A DNA stretch of 64,000 nt from an uncultured Granulosicoccaceae bacterium (GCA_938035945.1 CALHOU010000029.1:1-64000); one strand, 5' to 3'; positions 18,895-29,105 are shown, numbered from the stretch's first letter. The notes: generated by a model not told the origin, from the sequence alone. A program made the numbers and translations.

Positions 18895-19773
18895 CTACGC
18901 TGCAGGCATTTCAATCTTGTGTTGACGACAAGCCTGTTGCACCGTGTTGTGTAACAAGCACGCAATTGTCATTGGACCAACACCACCAGGCACCGGGGTA
19001 ATGGCACCCGCTACGGGTGCGGCACTAGCGAAGTCGACATCGCCGACCAATTTTTTCTTACCGTCTCGTTCAATGCGGTTTATACCAACATCAATAACTG
19101 CAGCACCGGGTTTAATCCAATCACCGGGAATCATTTCAGGCCGACCTACAGCTGCAACTAATATGTCGGCAGATCGACAAACTTCGTCCAGGTTTTGTGT
19201 GCGCGAATGGGCAATAGTGACGGTGCAGCTCTCCGCTAATAGCAATGCAGCCATTGGCTTTCCAACGATGTTCGAACGGCCTACCACGACTGCGTTTTTA
19301 CCGCTAAGACTGCCGAGGCGATCTTTTAGCATCATGATACTGCCCAGAGGTGTGCATGGCACAACGCCATCACCACCTGTGCTGAGCAAACCCACGTTGG
19401 TGAGATGAAACCCGTCTACGTCTTTTTCATAGTGAATGGAATCAAGTACTTTCGATTCATCGATGTGTTTTGGCAAAGGCAGCTGCACCAAAATACCGTG
19501 AATAGCATCGTCTTTATTTAAGGTATCAATTAGCGCCAGTAAATCAGATTCTGGTGTTTGTGCATCCAGCTTGTGTTCTACCGATGCCATACCCACTTCT
19601 ACGGTTTGACGAGCCTTGTTGCGCACGTACACTTCGCTCGCAGGGTCTTCGCCCACCAGTACCACCGCTAAACCGGGTGTGAGGTTATGCTCGGCTTTTA
19701 GTTTACCGACACGGGACGCGATATCCGCTCTTAAGCCCTCGGCAAACGCCTTGCCATCGATGATGTTACTCAT
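18895..19773 (-). CDS. folD: Bifunctional methylene-THF dehydrogenase/methenyl-THF cyclohydrolase
   Basis: FolD interconverts 5,10-methylene-, 5,10-methenyl- and 10-formyl-tetrahydrofolate with NADP in the cytoplasm. The 292-residue sequence is full length. The catalytic lysine sits in [10 protein letters not shown] (about residue 55), followed by [25 protein letters not shown], the NADP-binding [11 protein letters not shown], and the terminal [18 protein letters not shown]. The gene stands alone. It is functionally linked to the formate-THF ligase encoded 7 kb away on the same strand, because 10-formyl-THF made there is the substrate of FolD. Confidence 0.97.
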   Translation of the reverse strand: MSNIIDGKAFAEGLRADIASRVGKLKAEHNLTPGLAVVLVGEDPASEVYVRNKARQTVEVGMASVEHKLDAQTPESDLLALIDTLNKDDAIHGILVQLPLPKHIDESKVLDSIHYEKDVDGFHLTNVGLLSTGGDGVVPCTPLGSIMMLKDRLGSLSGKNAVVVGRSNIVGKPMAALLLAESCTVTIAHSRTQNLDEVCRSADILVAAVGRPEMIPGDWIKPGAAVIDVGINRIERDGKKKLVGDVDFASAAPVAGAITPVPGGVGPMTIACLLHNTVQQACRQHKIEMPAA

Positions 19774-19960
19774 TAAAAAATATTCTCATTTGTGTTGGAC
19801 GGCGGAGTCTGAGCTGTCAGACTCCCAGTTCGGCTGCAAATCGGGTAAAGATTCACAACTTTTGTCTGCGCTATTCGATAGATACACCATTTTGTAAATG
19901 TACAGACCTAGCAATACAGCGTATGTTAATGGAATTACGTAGATCGTTTGGTTTAAAAAG

Positions 19961-20914
19961 ATGAAAAACCTCTCCTCAATCGGCACCTTGTTGCTTTTTT
20001 TCGCGTTAAGCGCCTGCTCCTCTGGATCATCCGATGAGCCAGACAACATGACAAGCACCAATACCGTACCAGCAAGTATGGAATCTACCGAGCAGTCCAG
20101 CGAACCTGCCGCAGACGATTCAACGACAGCTGAACCAACCAACCCAGCGACCGATACTGAACAAGTTTCGGACACGCAAACGGGCACGAATACAGAGGCT
20201 GCGGATGGCGGTACCGATACGGCAGACACATCACCCGATACGCCGCAGATTCCAGATGGCGTGGGCGAGCCAACCGATGCAGATAACACAAGTACACCCG
20301 ATGACAATGATGGAAACAATGCCCCGGTCGCACCAGGCATCGACCCAAGCTCATCATTTGGCCAGTTCCAAAATCGTATCCAGCAGTTAACCGCCAGAAC
20401 GTTGATTGCGCTGAATCGATCGCTAAGCCAGGGTGAGTTTCTGACTGAACAACAAGATCAATGCCTGGGAGCCTACGACCCAGCCATCGGTGACCCCTTA
20501 TTGTCTATTGAATGCGAGCAAGCCTTAGCCACCGGCACGGTGCCAATTTACATGCGGATTGCGTCGTTTGAAAATACACAAAATTGTCGCGCAAGTTTGC
20601 TTGATGCAAACGCAGAGGCATGTACTGTGGATGTCGCAGCACTGAGCGTGAATACCGTATGGATATTGCCGGAGGTTATGCCCGGTCAACCACAACGGCC
20701 ACAACCAATTGTGGGCGCGACGATAGAATATAACGTAGAACCAAATGTGGTAGTGCTTGAGAATTTAGAACAGAATCTAAGCGGTCGATTTTATTGCGAG
20801 TTTGATGCAACGACCGGTGAACCAATAACCTCAGACCAGATTGGCGATTGTGATTCGCAGTTAACTAAAATCACCAACCTGATCGATCAACATTTATCTA
20901 ATCAACTTCCTTAA
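19961..20914 (+). CDS. Hypothetical lipoprotein with acidic Thr/Pro-rich linker
   Basis: Not assignable to a known family. The 317-residue protein has a lipoprotein signal ending in ALSAC (lipidated cysteine about residue 19). Residues about 22-125 form a low-complexity linker rich in Thr, Asp, Ser, Glu and Pro, typical of a spacer between membrane anchor and a surface or periplasmic domain. The C-terminal 190 residues look folded and contain six cysteines (for example QDQCLGAYDP, SIECEQALATG, TQNCRASLL, EACTVDVAAL, RFYCEFDAT, GDCDSQL), which could form disulfides. It is divergent from folD (gap 187 bases, no gene), and its end overlaps the convergent heat shock gene by 17 bases. Confidence 0.75.
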   Translation: MKNLSSIGTLLLFFALSACSSGSSDEPDNMTSTNTVPASMESTEQSSEPAADDSTTAEPTNPATDTEQVSDTQTGTNTEAADGGTDTADTSPDTPQIPDGVGEPTDADNTSTPDDNDGNNAPVAPGIDPSSSFGQFQNRIQQLTARTLIALNRSLSQGEFLTEQQDQCLGAYDPAIGDPLLSIECEQALATGTVPIYMRIASFENTQNCRASLLDANAEACTVDVAALSVNTVWILPEVMPGQPQRPQPIVGATIEYNVEPNVVVLENLEQNLSGRFYCEFDATTGEPITSDQIGDCDSQLTKITNLIDQHLSNQLP

Positions 20915-21344
20915 CCGGAATTGGGCGTGCAGCACTCACCGCTGATTTGGAAACGGATAAGCTTAATACGCCATTTTTCATTGAAGCGTTGAGTGTCGAT
21001 TCATTTACATCTTCAGGCAGTTGAATGACTCGCTCGAATTTCCCGGAAGATGTCTCTCGATTAATCACGTCACCCACCTGCGTGTGTTGCTTAACGCCTT
21101 TAACCACGATTTCACCGCGATGAACACTGACATCGATATCGCTTAGCGAAACACCAGCAAGCTCTACCAGAAAGTGCCACTCGTTTTCAGTTTCGAGGGT
21201 ATCAGTTGCGGGCACCCAATCGCCCTGGTGGGTGTATCGAGCCGATGGCTTTACCCAATCGCCTTCGAATAACCGCCCAAGTTCTTCTTGGATTTTTTGG
21301 ATGCCCTCAAAGTTTATAAACGGGTCTTGACGGTAATTGCTCAT
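20898..21344 (-). CDS. Small heat shock protein, Hsp20/alpha-crystallin family
   Basis: ATP-independent chaperone that holds unfolding proteins. From the ATG at 21344, which has GGAGAG seven bases upstream, it is 148 residues. The frame reaches back to 21392, but without a ribosome site. The alpha-crystallin domain spans about residues 40-135: VPATDTLETENEWHFLVELAGV, SLSDIDVSVHRGEIVVKG, and the signature near the end NASMKNGVLSLSVSK. It ends with a short IPVKEVD tail. It overlaps the end of the convergent lipoprotein gene. Confidence 0.92.
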   Translation of the reverse strand: MSNYRQDPFINFEGIQKIQEELGRLFEGDWVKPSARYTHQGDWVPATDTLETENEWHFLVELAGVSLSDIDVSVHRGEIVVKGVKQHTQVGDVINRETSSGKFERVIQLPEDVNESTLNASMKNGVLSLSVSKSAVSAARPIPVKEVD

Positions 21345-21415
21345 TAACTGCTCTCCACTAAATTTAAGCGATTTAAGTTTGAACTGAGTCAATCCTATTG
21401 CCTAATTCGCGTTTT

Positions 21416-22381
21416 TCAAGCGTTAACGAGCAGCCTCGCCGCCCCGATCAAGCCAGGATACGGGTCTTTGATCACAAAAGTGGGGATTTGAACCAATTCG
21501 TCGCTAACCCGCCCCTTGGCTTCGAAGCGCGCTCTAAATTGCGATTGCGCGAAAAATTCGCCCAGTCGTGGCACGATACCGCCACCAACATACACGCCAC
21601 CAAAAGCGCCGAGCGTTAAAGCAAGATCACCGGCATGCGAACCCAGTAAAGCACAGAAGATATGTAAAGCTTCTTCGCAGTGTGCATCGCTTCCGTTAAG
21701 ACCGTCGCGTGTCACCATTTCAGGCTCAAGTTCGGTCACAGGCACACCATCAATTTCCTGCAAGGCATTAGCGATATTTACAAGCCCCGGGCCTGATAAA
21801 AATCGTTCGAAGGAAACATGCCCAAAGCGTTTTACAAACACAGATAAAACCGCCATTTCACGCGCCGTTAAGACCGACGCAGAACAGTGACCACCTTCAG
21901 AATTCAGTGCACGCCAATTGCCTTGGTCATCAAGCGGAATCATTCCGGAAACACCAAAGCCTGTACCGGGGCCGACAACGCCCAAGGGTTGATTGGGTCG
22001 CGCCTCCCCACGTCCAACCTTTTCCAGGTGGTTCGGTACGATATGAGGAACCGACAACGCCATGGCGGTGAAATCGTTAATTACGTGCAGGTTCGGGATA
22101 TTTAATTCTTTACCTAAACCATCAATCGAAAACGACCAGCGTTCGTTATTCGTGAATTCAACACTGTCGTCTAGCACTCTGGTAGCGACCGCTATTGCCG
22201 CCGAATTGGGTGCATCCACGGACACGTCGTCGAAATAACGTCGTAACGCATCAGCAAGCGAGCCGTATTCTTCAGCTGCATAGGTTTTTGCTTGCTGCGG
22301 CCTATGTTGATCATCCACCAGTGCAAAACGCGCATTGGTTCCACCGATATCTCCAACCAGATTTGTTTGAGCTAAATTCAT
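21416..22381 (-). CDS. glk: Glucokinase
   Basis: Phosphorylates glucose to glucose-6-phosphate with ATP. The 321-residue protein matches bacterial group A Glk along its length: the phosphate loop LVGDIGGTNARFAL at the N-terminus, the catalytic Asp in HVINDFTAMA (about residue 100), the second phosphate motif VGPGTGFGVSGMI, SEGGHCSA, the substrate loop FERFLSGPGLVNI, and GGVYVGGGIVPR near the C-terminus. It stands alone on the minus strand between the heat shock gene and the formate dehydrogenase block. Confidence 0.95.
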   Translation of the reverse strand: MNLAQTNLVGDIGGTNARFALVDDQHRPQQAKTYAAEEYGSLADALRRYFDDVSVDAPNSAAIAVATRVLDDSVEFTNNERWSFSIDGLGKELNIPNLHVINDFTAMALSVPHIVPNHLEKVGRGEARPNQPLGVVGPGTGFGVSGMIPLDDQGNWRALNSEGGHCSASVLTAREMAVLSVFVKRFGHVSFERFLSGPGLVNIANALQEIDGVPVTELEPEMVTRDGLNGSDAHCEEALHIFCALLGSHAGDLALTLGAFGGVYVGGGIVPRLGEFFAQSQFRARFEAKGRVSDELVQIPTFVIKDPYPGLIGAARLLVNA

Positions 22382-22541
22382 GTATATGTATTATAAAAAC
22401 ACGTTAAAAATACAGGCGCACAACATAGCTACAGACACACGCCAACGTGCATTATACGATGCAATGATTTGAGATTGAGAATAGCTTAAGTTAAAAACGT
22501 AAACTGTGCAGCGCTTCGCCACGGGTTCTACGCTATAGCGC

Positions 22542-22571
22542 CCCAGACCTGACTAATTTATCAGGTCTGGG
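22542..22571. terminator. Hairpin after the formate dehydrogenase genes
   Basis: CCCAGACCTGA and its perfect reverse complement, with an eight-base loop, lie 14 bases beyond the stop of the formate dehydrogenase alpha gene. There is no U-run, so it may be a Rho-independent terminator of weak type or a 3' mRNA stabiliser marking the end of the long minus-strand block. Confidence 0.6.
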
Positions 22572-22584
22572 CTCGAGTTAAGCG

Positions 22585-25326
22585 TTACGCCGACTGGATT
22601 TGCACAGCGCAGAATTTGAATTCCGGTATTTTCCCGAATGGATCCAAGGCTTCGTTGGTTAATAAATTGGCCGCTGCTTCGTGGTAACAGAAAGGAATGA
22701 ATATTTCGCCAGCACTTAGCCCCGCGTCACTGCGGGCGGTAGCGGTGATTTCACCACGGCGTGATATCACTTTAACCCGACCACCGGCTTCGATATTCAG
22801 GCTAGCCAAATCTTCAGGGTTTAGTGTGATGATGGCTTCTGGTTCCACCGCATCAAGCACGCGTGAACGGCGCGTCATGCTACCGGTGTGCCAGTGCTCC
22901 AATTGGCGACCGGTCATAAGCACATAGGGGTATTCATTGTCAGTCGTTTCATCGGCTGAGATGATGGTTGCAGGAACCAGTTTGGCCTTTCCCGAAGGTG
23001 TTGGGAAAGTTTCCTGGAACACCACCGGCTGACCTGGGTCTTTGTCATCGGCACACGGATAGGTAACTGAATCATTCGCTTCTAATCGCTGCCAACTGAT
23101 GCCAGTGATGCTTGGCATGGCTTGTCGCATTTCTTCGTACACTTGCGACACATGCTCGTACTGCCAATCCAGGCCTAGACGATTGGCAAGTTCCTGAATT
23201 ATCCAAATGTCATGCTTTACCTCTCCCGGCATTTCAAGCGCTTGACGACCCATCTGCACACGACGATCAGTGTTGGTTACGGTACCGTCTTTTTCTGCCC
23301 AGCCAGATGCAGGTAGCACCACATCAGCGAAAGCGGCAGTTTCGGTTAAGAACAAATCCTGAACGACTAAGTGCTTTAAACTTGCCAAGGCTTCGCGAGC
23401 ATGATTTAAGTTAGGGTCTGACATGGCTGGGTTCTCACCCATGATGTACATGCCATGCAAGGTGCCTGCAAGTACCGCATGCATAATTTCAACAACGGTT
23501 AAACCAGGTTTATCATCAAGCTGTGCATTCCAGAACTCACTGAAATGCGCATGGGCTTCTGCGTTATCAACGCGCTTATAGTCGGGGAACATCATCGGAA
23601 TTAAACCTGCATCAGATGCACCCTGTACATTGTTTTGTCCACGTAATGGATGCAAACCAGAGCCCGGTCGCCCAATTTGCCCCGAGATCATACTCAAGGC
23701 AATTAAACAGCGCGCATTATCAGTGCCATGGATGTGTTGTGATACACCCATACCCCAGAAGATCATGGAACCTTTGGACGTTGCATACACACGTGCAACT
23801 TCACGCAGGGTTTCTGCCGGTATGCCACACACAGCTTCCATTTTTTCAGGGCTGTAGTTCATGACGTTGTCTTTGAGATCTGCGTATTCTTCTGTGCGCT
23901 TAGCGATAAAGTCGGCGTCAACCAAATTTTCATCAATGATGGTATACATGATGGCGTTGAGCATGGCTACGTCGGTATCGGGCTTGAATTGCAACATGTA
24001 GTCGGCGTGCCGCGACAGATCTGTTTGCCTTGGGTCCATAACAATAAGTTTCTTGCCAGCCTTGGCCGCATTCTTCATAAACGTAGCGGCAACCGGGTGA
24101 TTACCGGCTGGGTTCGCACCAATAACGACGAGTACCTCGGCTTCAGACACATCAGCTACTTGATTCGATACTGCACCCGAACCTACACCTTCAAGCAAAG
24201 CTGCAACACTGGATGCATGGCACAAGCGTGTACAGTGATCGACATTGTTAGTTCCGAAACCGGTTCTAACCAATTTTTGAAAGAGATAAGCTTCTTCGTT
24301 ACTGCCCTTGGCCGAGCCAAAACCTGCCAAACCCGATGGTCCGTGTTCAGCCTTAATAGAATTTAAACCGCCAGCGGCGAGTTCCAGTGCTTCTTCCCAA
24401 GACGCTTCACGAAACATTTTACTGGTATCACTTGGGTCAAAAAATTCGTTAAGGCCCTTGGGCACACCTTCTTTGCGAATCAGTGGTTTGGTTAAACGCT
24501 CTGGATGTGCAAGGTAGTCAAAACCGTAGCGGCCTTTCACGCACAGCCTACTTTTGTTAGCTGGGCCATCACGACCTTCAACATACAAAATTTTGTTGTC
24601 CTTAACGTTAAACGTTAACAAGCAACCAACACCGCAATATGGGCATACTGAATCGACTTTTTTATCAATTTTTTCTAAGCCAACATTCTGTGCAGGCATA
24701 AGCGCGCCGGTTGGACAGGCTTGCACACACTCACCACAAGCAACGCAAGAACTTGCACCCATATCGTCGCCAAGATCGAACACGATCTCGGCGTGATTGC
24801 CACGAAACGCCATACCAATAACATCATTGACCTGCTCTTCACGGCAAGCACGTAAGCAACGCGTGCATTGAATACACGCATCCATGTTAACGGCAATGGC
24901 GGGATGAGTTAAGTCAGCAGGCGCTTGTTTACGTGCTTCAAATCGTGGCTGACCAACGTCGAGTTTCTTCGACCAGTACATAAGTTCTGAATCGACAGTG
25001 TAAGTAGTTTCTGCCATATCGGACTGCAGAAGCTCTAGCACCATTTTTTGCGACTTCAACGTGCGATCGGTGTTGGTATTAACTTTCATACCTTCAGTTG
25101 GCTTGCGGATACAGGAAGGCTGCAGAACGCGTTCACCCTCAATTTCAACAACACAGACGCGGCAGTTACCATCCGCTCTTAACCCTTCTTTAAAACACAA
25201 ATGCGGGATGTCTACCCCTGCACGTTTTGCCGCCTGCAAAATAGATTCGTCACCGTAGGCATCGACAATCTTGCCGTTCAGCTCAAAGCTGACGGTGGAA
25301 ATTACATCTTGTGGATTGGCCGCCAT
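22585..25326 (-). CDS. fdsA: NAD-dependent formate dehydrogenase, alpha (molybdo/tungsto-bis-MGD) subunit
   Basis: Catalytic subunit oxidising formate to CO2, 913 residues, cytoplasmic. The N-terminus has a NuoG-like 2Fe-2S domain (CFKEGLRADGNCRVC), then a His/Cys cluster region, then two 4Fe-4S motifs CIQCTRCLRAC and CVACGECVQACPTGAL. A further cluster at CPYCGVGC opens the molybdopterin domain. The active-site residue is Cys369 in NNVDHCTRLCHASS (codon TGC), so this is a cysteine, not selenocysteine, enzyme. The C-terminal MGD-binding domain contains TGRQLEHWHTGSMTRRS. Its ATG overlaps the stop of the beta-subunit gene by one base (TAATG). It resembles the Fdh1A/FdsA family of soluble NAD-linked enzymes. 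The accessory protein FdhD is not encoded nearby. Confidence 0.93.
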   Translation of the reverse strand: MAANPQDVISTVSFELNGKIVDAYGDESILQAAKRAGVDIPHLCFKEGLRADGNCRVCVVEIEGERVLQPSCIRKPTEGMKVNTNTDRTLKSQKMVLELLQSDMAETTYTVDSELMYWSKKLDVGQPRFEARKQAPADLTHPAIAVNMDACIQCTRCLRACREEQVNDVIGMAFRGNHAEIVFDLGDDMGASSCVACGECVQACPTGALMPAQNVGLEKIDKKVDSVCPYCGVGCLLTFNVKDNKILYVEGRDGPANKSRLCVKGRYGFDYLAHPERLTKPLIRKEGVPKGLNEFFDPSDTSKMFREASWEEALELAAGGLNSIKAEHGPSGLAGFGSAKGSNEEAYLFQKLVRTGFGTNNVDHCTRLCHASSVAALLEGVGSGAVSNQVADVSEAEVLVVIGANPAGNHPVAATFMKNAAKAGKKLIVMDPRQTDLSRHADYMLQFKPDTDVAMLNAIMYTIIDENLVDADFIAKRTEEYADLKDNVMNYSPEKMEAVCGIPAETLREVARVYATSKGSMIFWGMGVSQHIHGTDNARCLIALSMISGQIGRPGSGLHPLRGQNNVQGASDAGLIPMMFPDYKRVDNAEAHAHFSEFWNAQLDDKPGLTVVEIMHAVLAGTLHGMYIMGENPAMSDPNLNHAREALASLKHLVVQDLFLTETAAFADVVLPASGWAEKDGTVTNTDRRVQMGRQALEMPGEVKHDIWIIQELANRLGLDWQYEHVSQVYEEMRQAMPSITGISWQRLEANDSVTYPCADDKDPGQPVVFQETFPTPSGKAKLVPATIISADETTDNEYPYVLMTGRQLEHWHTGSMTRRSRVLDAVEPEAIITLNPEDLASLNIEAGGRVKVISRRGEITATARSDAGLSAGEIFIPFCYHEAAANLLTNEALDPFGKIPEFKFCAVQIQSA

Positions 25327-27029
25327 TAGCTGTTGGCCTCCTGTTTAAGTTCGTGGGCGAAGTGTTTGATCACACTGCGTAACGGGTTTGGAGCTGCTTG
25401 ACCTAAACCACATATAGACGCATCTTCCATAACAACAGCCAAGTCTTCCAACTGCTCAATGTTCCACGTGTCTTTGGCCATTAACGCTGCCGCTTTGCCA
25501 GTGCCTACTCGACAGGGTGTGCATTGTCCGCATGATTCATGTTCGAAAAAGCGCATAGATGTAAGCGCCGCTTGCTTCGCTGAATCCTGATCAGACAATA
25601 CGACAATGGCCGCTGACCCAATAAAACAACCGTGCGGTTGAAGCGTATCAAAGTCGAGTGGAATGTCACCCATGGACGCAGGCAAGATGCCACCGGATGC
25701 ACCGCCAGGGAAATACGCATAAAATTTATGCCCGTCGAGCATGCCACCGCAATATTCTTTGATGAGGTCTTCCATGGTGATACCAGCCGGCGCAAAATGC
25801 ACACCTGGTTTCTTTACTCGACCGGAAACAGAAAAGCTTCGTAAGCCGACTCGGTCGTTACGCCCTTCACTGGTAAACCACTCGTGGCCTTTTTCTACAA
25901 AGTCGCGCACCCAATAAAGGGTTTCAAAGTTATGTTCAAGTGTGGGCTGCCCAAACAACCCTACTTGTGCAACAAACGGAGGGCGTAATCGTGGGATGCC
26001 ACGCTTACCTTCAATGGATTCGATCATGGCTGATTCTTCGCCGCATATATAAGCACCAGCACCTCGTCGCAATTCGATTTCAGGTAATTCGAATGGTGGG
26101 TCGGCTTGAAGTTTGGCAAGCTCTTGTTCGAGAATTTCCCGGCCCAGAGCGTATTCGTCTCGGGTGTAAACCCAAATCTTTTCGATATCGACAACACTTG
26201 CCGCGATCAACATGCCTTCGAAAAAACGATGAGGATCCTGTTCGATGTAGAAGCGATCCTTGAAGGTACCGGGCTCACCTTCATCAATGTTAACCGCCAT
26301 ATACCGAGGGCCAGGCTGGTTAGAAACAATTTCCCATTTCATACCTACTGGAAATCCTGCGCCGCCTAAACCGCGTAAGCCACCGGCTTTCATTAACTGA
26401 ATGATGTCGGCCCTAGCCGGTTTACCGTCGAACACTTTAGCCGCTGTTTTGTAACCGCCTTTTTCTTTGTATTGGTCGAAACTGATATGCGCATGAGGGT
26501 TGTCTGGTACTAGCTTGCCCGACTCAACCGCACTTTTAACGGATTCAGCCGTTGCTTTATCGACCGTATTGAAACCAACAACCGCAGCCGGTGCTTCAGC
26601 GCAACGCCCAATACAAGGTACTGGTTGAATACGCACACTTTCACCAAGCTCACTTTTGAGTTGTGCGATTAACTCGTTCGCGCCGCTTAACTCACAACTA
26701 ACCGAGTCACAAACTCGAACAGTTATTGCAGGCGGGGCAACCGCATCGTCTTTAACAACATCAAAGTGATGGTAAAAAGTGGCGACTTCATAAACTTCCG
26801 CTGGCGACATTTTCATGTCGTGCGCCAATGCCACCAAGTGCGCAGAAGAGAGGTGTCCGAACTTGTCTTGTACGAGATGAAGAAACTCGATCAGCAGGTC
26901 GTTGCGACGTTCAGCATCACCGAGTAAGTCGCGTACTTGCATAAGCGCATTGATATCAACCGCGCGGCCCTTACCTTGGCCTTTTTTGCGACGCCTCCGC
27001 GTGGGTACATTGTCAGCAGGTGTTGCCAT
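25326..27029 (-). CDS. fdsB: NAD-dependent formate dehydrogenase beta subunit, NuoE-NuoF fusion
   Basis: Diaphorase subunit passing electrons from the alpha subunit to NAD. Residues about 20-170 are NuoE-like (QDKFGHLSSAHLVALA, with the 2Fe-2S cysteines in CDSVSCELSG and CIGRCAEAPA). Residues about 200-560 are NuoF-like, with the NADH-binding GLRGLGGAGFPVGMKWE, the FMN-binding RGAGAYICGEESAMIES, and 4Fe-4S ligands in ESCGQCTPCRVG plus the downstream SICGLGQ. In many organisms these are two genes (fdsG and fdsB); here they are one, as in the tungsten Fdh1 of methylotrophs. ATG at 27029 (MATPADN) was preferred over 27062 because the extra 11 residues are not family-like. Confidence 0.92.
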   Translation of the reverse strand: MATPADNVPTRRRRKKGQGKGRAVDINALMQVRDLLGDAERRNDLLIEFLHLVQDKFGHLSSAHLVALAHDMKMSPAEVYEVATFYHHFDVVKDDAVAPPAITVRVCDSVSCELSGANELIAQLKSELGESVRIQPVPCIGRCAEAPAAVVGFNTVDKATAESVKSAVESGKLVPDNPHAHISFDQYKEKGGYKTAAKVFDGKPARADIIQLMKAGGLRGLGGAGFPVGMKWEIVSNQPGPRYMAVNIDEGEPGTFKDRFYIEQDPHRFFEGMLIAASVVDIEKIWVYTRDEYALGREILEQELAKLQADPPFELPEIELRRGAGAYICGEESAMIESIEGKRGIPRLRPPFVAQVGLFGQPTLEHNFETLYWVRDFVEKGHEWFTSEGRNDRVGLRSFSVSGRVKKPGVHFAPAGITMEDLIKEYCGGMLDGHKFYAYFPGGASGGILPASMGDIPLDFDTLQPHGCFIGSAAIVVLSDQDSAKQAALTSMRFFEHESCGQCTPCRVGTGKAAALMAKDTWNIEQLEDLAVVMEDASICGLGQAAPNPLRSVIKHFAHELKQEANS

Positions 27030-27059
27030 TATGTTGATCTCAATCAGTTCAAAACAAAA

Positions 27060-27110
27060 CACTGGATAACGTTACCGCATCCAGTGTCGATTGGCGCAAA
27101 CTTGTTTGCG
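27060..27110. other. Two hairpins between fhs and formate dehydrogenase genes
   Basis: CACTGGAT/ATCCAGTG (27060-27067 and 27079-27086) and CGCAAAC-TT-GTTTGCG (27095-27110) form two stem-loops in the 136-base gap. They may attenuate or process the transcript running from fhs into the dehydrogenase genes. Confidence 0.4.
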
Positions 27111-27165
27111 AACCCAGAGCACACTCAATTGCGTGCCCAGGGCTTTTACATAACTTAAGCGTAGC

Positions 27166-28839
27166 CTAGAACAAGCCTTCAACCACGCCTTTGTCGTTCA
27201 TTTTAATACGATTTGCCGCAGGTTCTCGCGGCAAGCCCGGCATGGTCATGATGTCACCACAGACAACCACGATAAAGCCCGCACCGGCCGACAAGCGCAC
27301 TTCACGTACCGGCAACGTGTGGCCGGTTGGCGCACCCTTGGCATCTGGGTCTACCGAGAAGCTGTATTGGGTTTTCGCAATACACACAGGCAAGTTACCA
27401 AAGCCCTCGGCTTCGAGTTCGGCTACCTGATTTACTGTTTTCTGATCTACCGAGATATCGTCAGCACGGTAGAACTTGGTTGCAACAGAACGTACTTTGT
27501 CCAGCAATGGCATATCGTCAGGATAGGATGGTGCGAAGTTCGCCTCACCACTGTCAGCCAAGCGTGCAACTTCAGCCGCCAGCTCTTCAGTGCCCGCACC
27601 ACCTTCAGCCCAGTGATTCGCGTCAATCGCCTTCACACCAAATTTTTCGCATGCATCTGTTACCGCTTTCATTTCCGCTTCAGTGTCAGCCGAAAATCGG
27701 TTAATGGCCACAACCACAGGCACACCAAACGATTGCACGTTTTCGATATGACGCTCTAAGTTTGTGCAACCATCTTTAACCGCTTGCACATTCTCTTTTC
27801 CAAGATCATCTTTAGCCACACCACCGTGCATCTTTAATGCACGTACCGTTGCCACCAAGGTAACCGCATCAGGCTTCAATCCGGCTTGACGACATTTGAT
27901 ATCAAAGAATTTCTGTGCACCAAGGTCGGCACCAAAACCAGCTTCAGTAACAACGTAGTCGGCTAACTTAAGTGCGGACTTTGTTGCGATAACAGAGTTA
28001 CAACCGTGCGCAATATTGGCGAAAGGCCCGCCGTGAATAAAGGCTGGATTGTGCTCAAGTGTTTGTACCAGGTTTGGATTAATTGCATCTTTTAGCAACA
28101 CGGCCATTGGGCCCGGCGCCATCACTTCCGATGCACGAATAGGCTTTCGCTCACGCGTGTAGGCGATAACAATTCTACCCAAACGTTCGGTTAAATCTTC
28201 AATGCTGGTTGCCAAGCAGAAGATCGCCATAACCTCTGAAGCCACAGTTATATCAAAACCATCTTGGCGTGGGTAACCATTACCCGGACCACCAAGTGAG
28301 CTGGTGATCTGACGAAGCGATCGATCGTTCATATCAACAACACGACGCCAGGCAACTCGGCGTGAATCAATACCCGCCGCGTTTCCCCAGTAGATGTGAT
28401 TGTCAATCAATGCAGATAACAAACTGTGTGCAGAGGTAATTGCATGGAAGTCGCCAGTGAAATGCAAGTTAATATCCTCCATTGGAATAACTTGCGCGTA
28501 TCCACCGCCGGCCGCGCCACCTTTCATACCGAAGCAAGGTCCCAAGCTAGGCTCACGCAAACACACCATCGCATCTTTGCCGATACGATTAAGGCCATCG
28601 GTTAAACCAACAGAGGTTGTGGTTTTGCCTTCGCCAGCTGGTGTTGGTGTTATCGCTGTAACCAGTATCAGCTTGCCGTTCGGCTTGTCTTTAAGCGATT
28701 CGATGTACTTGAGATCCACCTTTGCCTTCGTATGCCCGTAAGGCATAAGCGCATCATTGGGAATGCCCAATCTGTCAGCGATTTCACCAATTGGTTTTAT
28801 CGTTGCCGCTTGCGCGATATCAATGTCATTCACGTACAT
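27166..28839 (-). CDS. fhs: Formate-tetrahydrofolate ligase
   Basis: Ligates formate to tetrahydrofolate with ATP to make 10-formyl-THF (reversible). Length 557 is normal. The P-loop is in [14 protein letters not shown] near residue 65. [25 protein letters not shown]-type sequence near residue 105-130, [17 protein letters not shown] near residue 265, and [14 protein letters not shown] near 300 are characteristic. Upstream GAGAGGAA is a strong ribosome site. It follows the formyltransferase-like gene after a 266-base gap and precedes the formate dehydrogenase genes, so formate made from oxalate could be assimilated here or oxidised by the next enzyme. Confidence 0.96.
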   Translation of the reverse strand: MYVNDIDIAQAATIKPIGEIADRLGIPNDALMPYGHTKAKVDLKYIESLKDKPNGKLILVTAITPTPAGEGKTTTSVGLTDGLNRIGKDAMVCLREPSLGPCFGMKGGAAGGGYAQVIPMEDINLHFTGDFHAITSAHSLLSALIDNHIYWGNAAGIDSRRVAWRRVVDMNDRSLRQITSSLGGPGNGYPRQDGFDITVASEVMAIFCLATSIEDLTERLGRIVIAYTRERKPIRASEVMAPGPMAVLLKDAINPNLVQTLEHNPAFIHGGPFANIAHGCNSVIATKSALKLADYVVTEAGFGADLGAQKFFDIKCRQAGLKPDAVTLVATVRALKMHGGVAKDDLGKENVQAVKDGCTNLERHIENVQSFGVPVVVAINRFSADTEAEMKAVTDACEKFGVKAIDANHWAEGGAGTEELAAEVARLADSGEANFAPSYPDDMPLLDKVRSVATKFYRADDISVDQKTVNQVAELEAEGFGNLPVCIAKTQYSFSVDPDAKGAPTGHTLPVREVRLSAGAGFIVVVCGDIMTMPGLPREPAANRIKMNDKGVVEGLF

Positions 28840-29105
28840 TTCCTCTCTTTAAGTATATTTCCAAAGTATATTCCACTCGACTTAGATGCCTTATACACAC
28901 CCTTACATAGCCTATTTGCTACCGTTATTGGCACACATGCGGCATAGAAATGGAATTAATTTGGACCGAATCAAATCCGATATAGCATTTTTCGCTGAAT
29001 CGATAAGTTATCGAATTGTACACATTTAAGTACAAATAGCGACAATTTTAAGCTTTTTACGATAAATATAGAGCCCAATGATAGGTTTACTATTGGTTTA
29101 ATTAA
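28840..29105. promoter_or_regulatory. Upstream region of fhs with dyads
   Basis: AT-rich gap of 266 bases. It contains the exact palindrome CGATAAGTTATCG (29001-29013), an inverted repeat TTGTAC-N8-GTACAA (29016-29035), and two direct repeats of AGTATATT (about 28851-28875) close to the fhs start. A separate promoter for fhs and the formate dehydrogenase genes is likely; the regulator is unknown. The TGGTAT/ATACCA repeat of the other two promoters is not present. Confidence 0.4.

Noticed and set aside
19786-20340. 184-residue minus-strand frame opposite the lipoprotein gene
   Set aside because: Antisense shadow of the Thr/Asp/Pro-rich linker; no homology, no ribosome site.
24220-24222. Possible selenocysteine codon at the formate dehydrogenase active site
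   Set aside because: The codon is TGC (Cys369), so no in-frame TGA recoding is needed.
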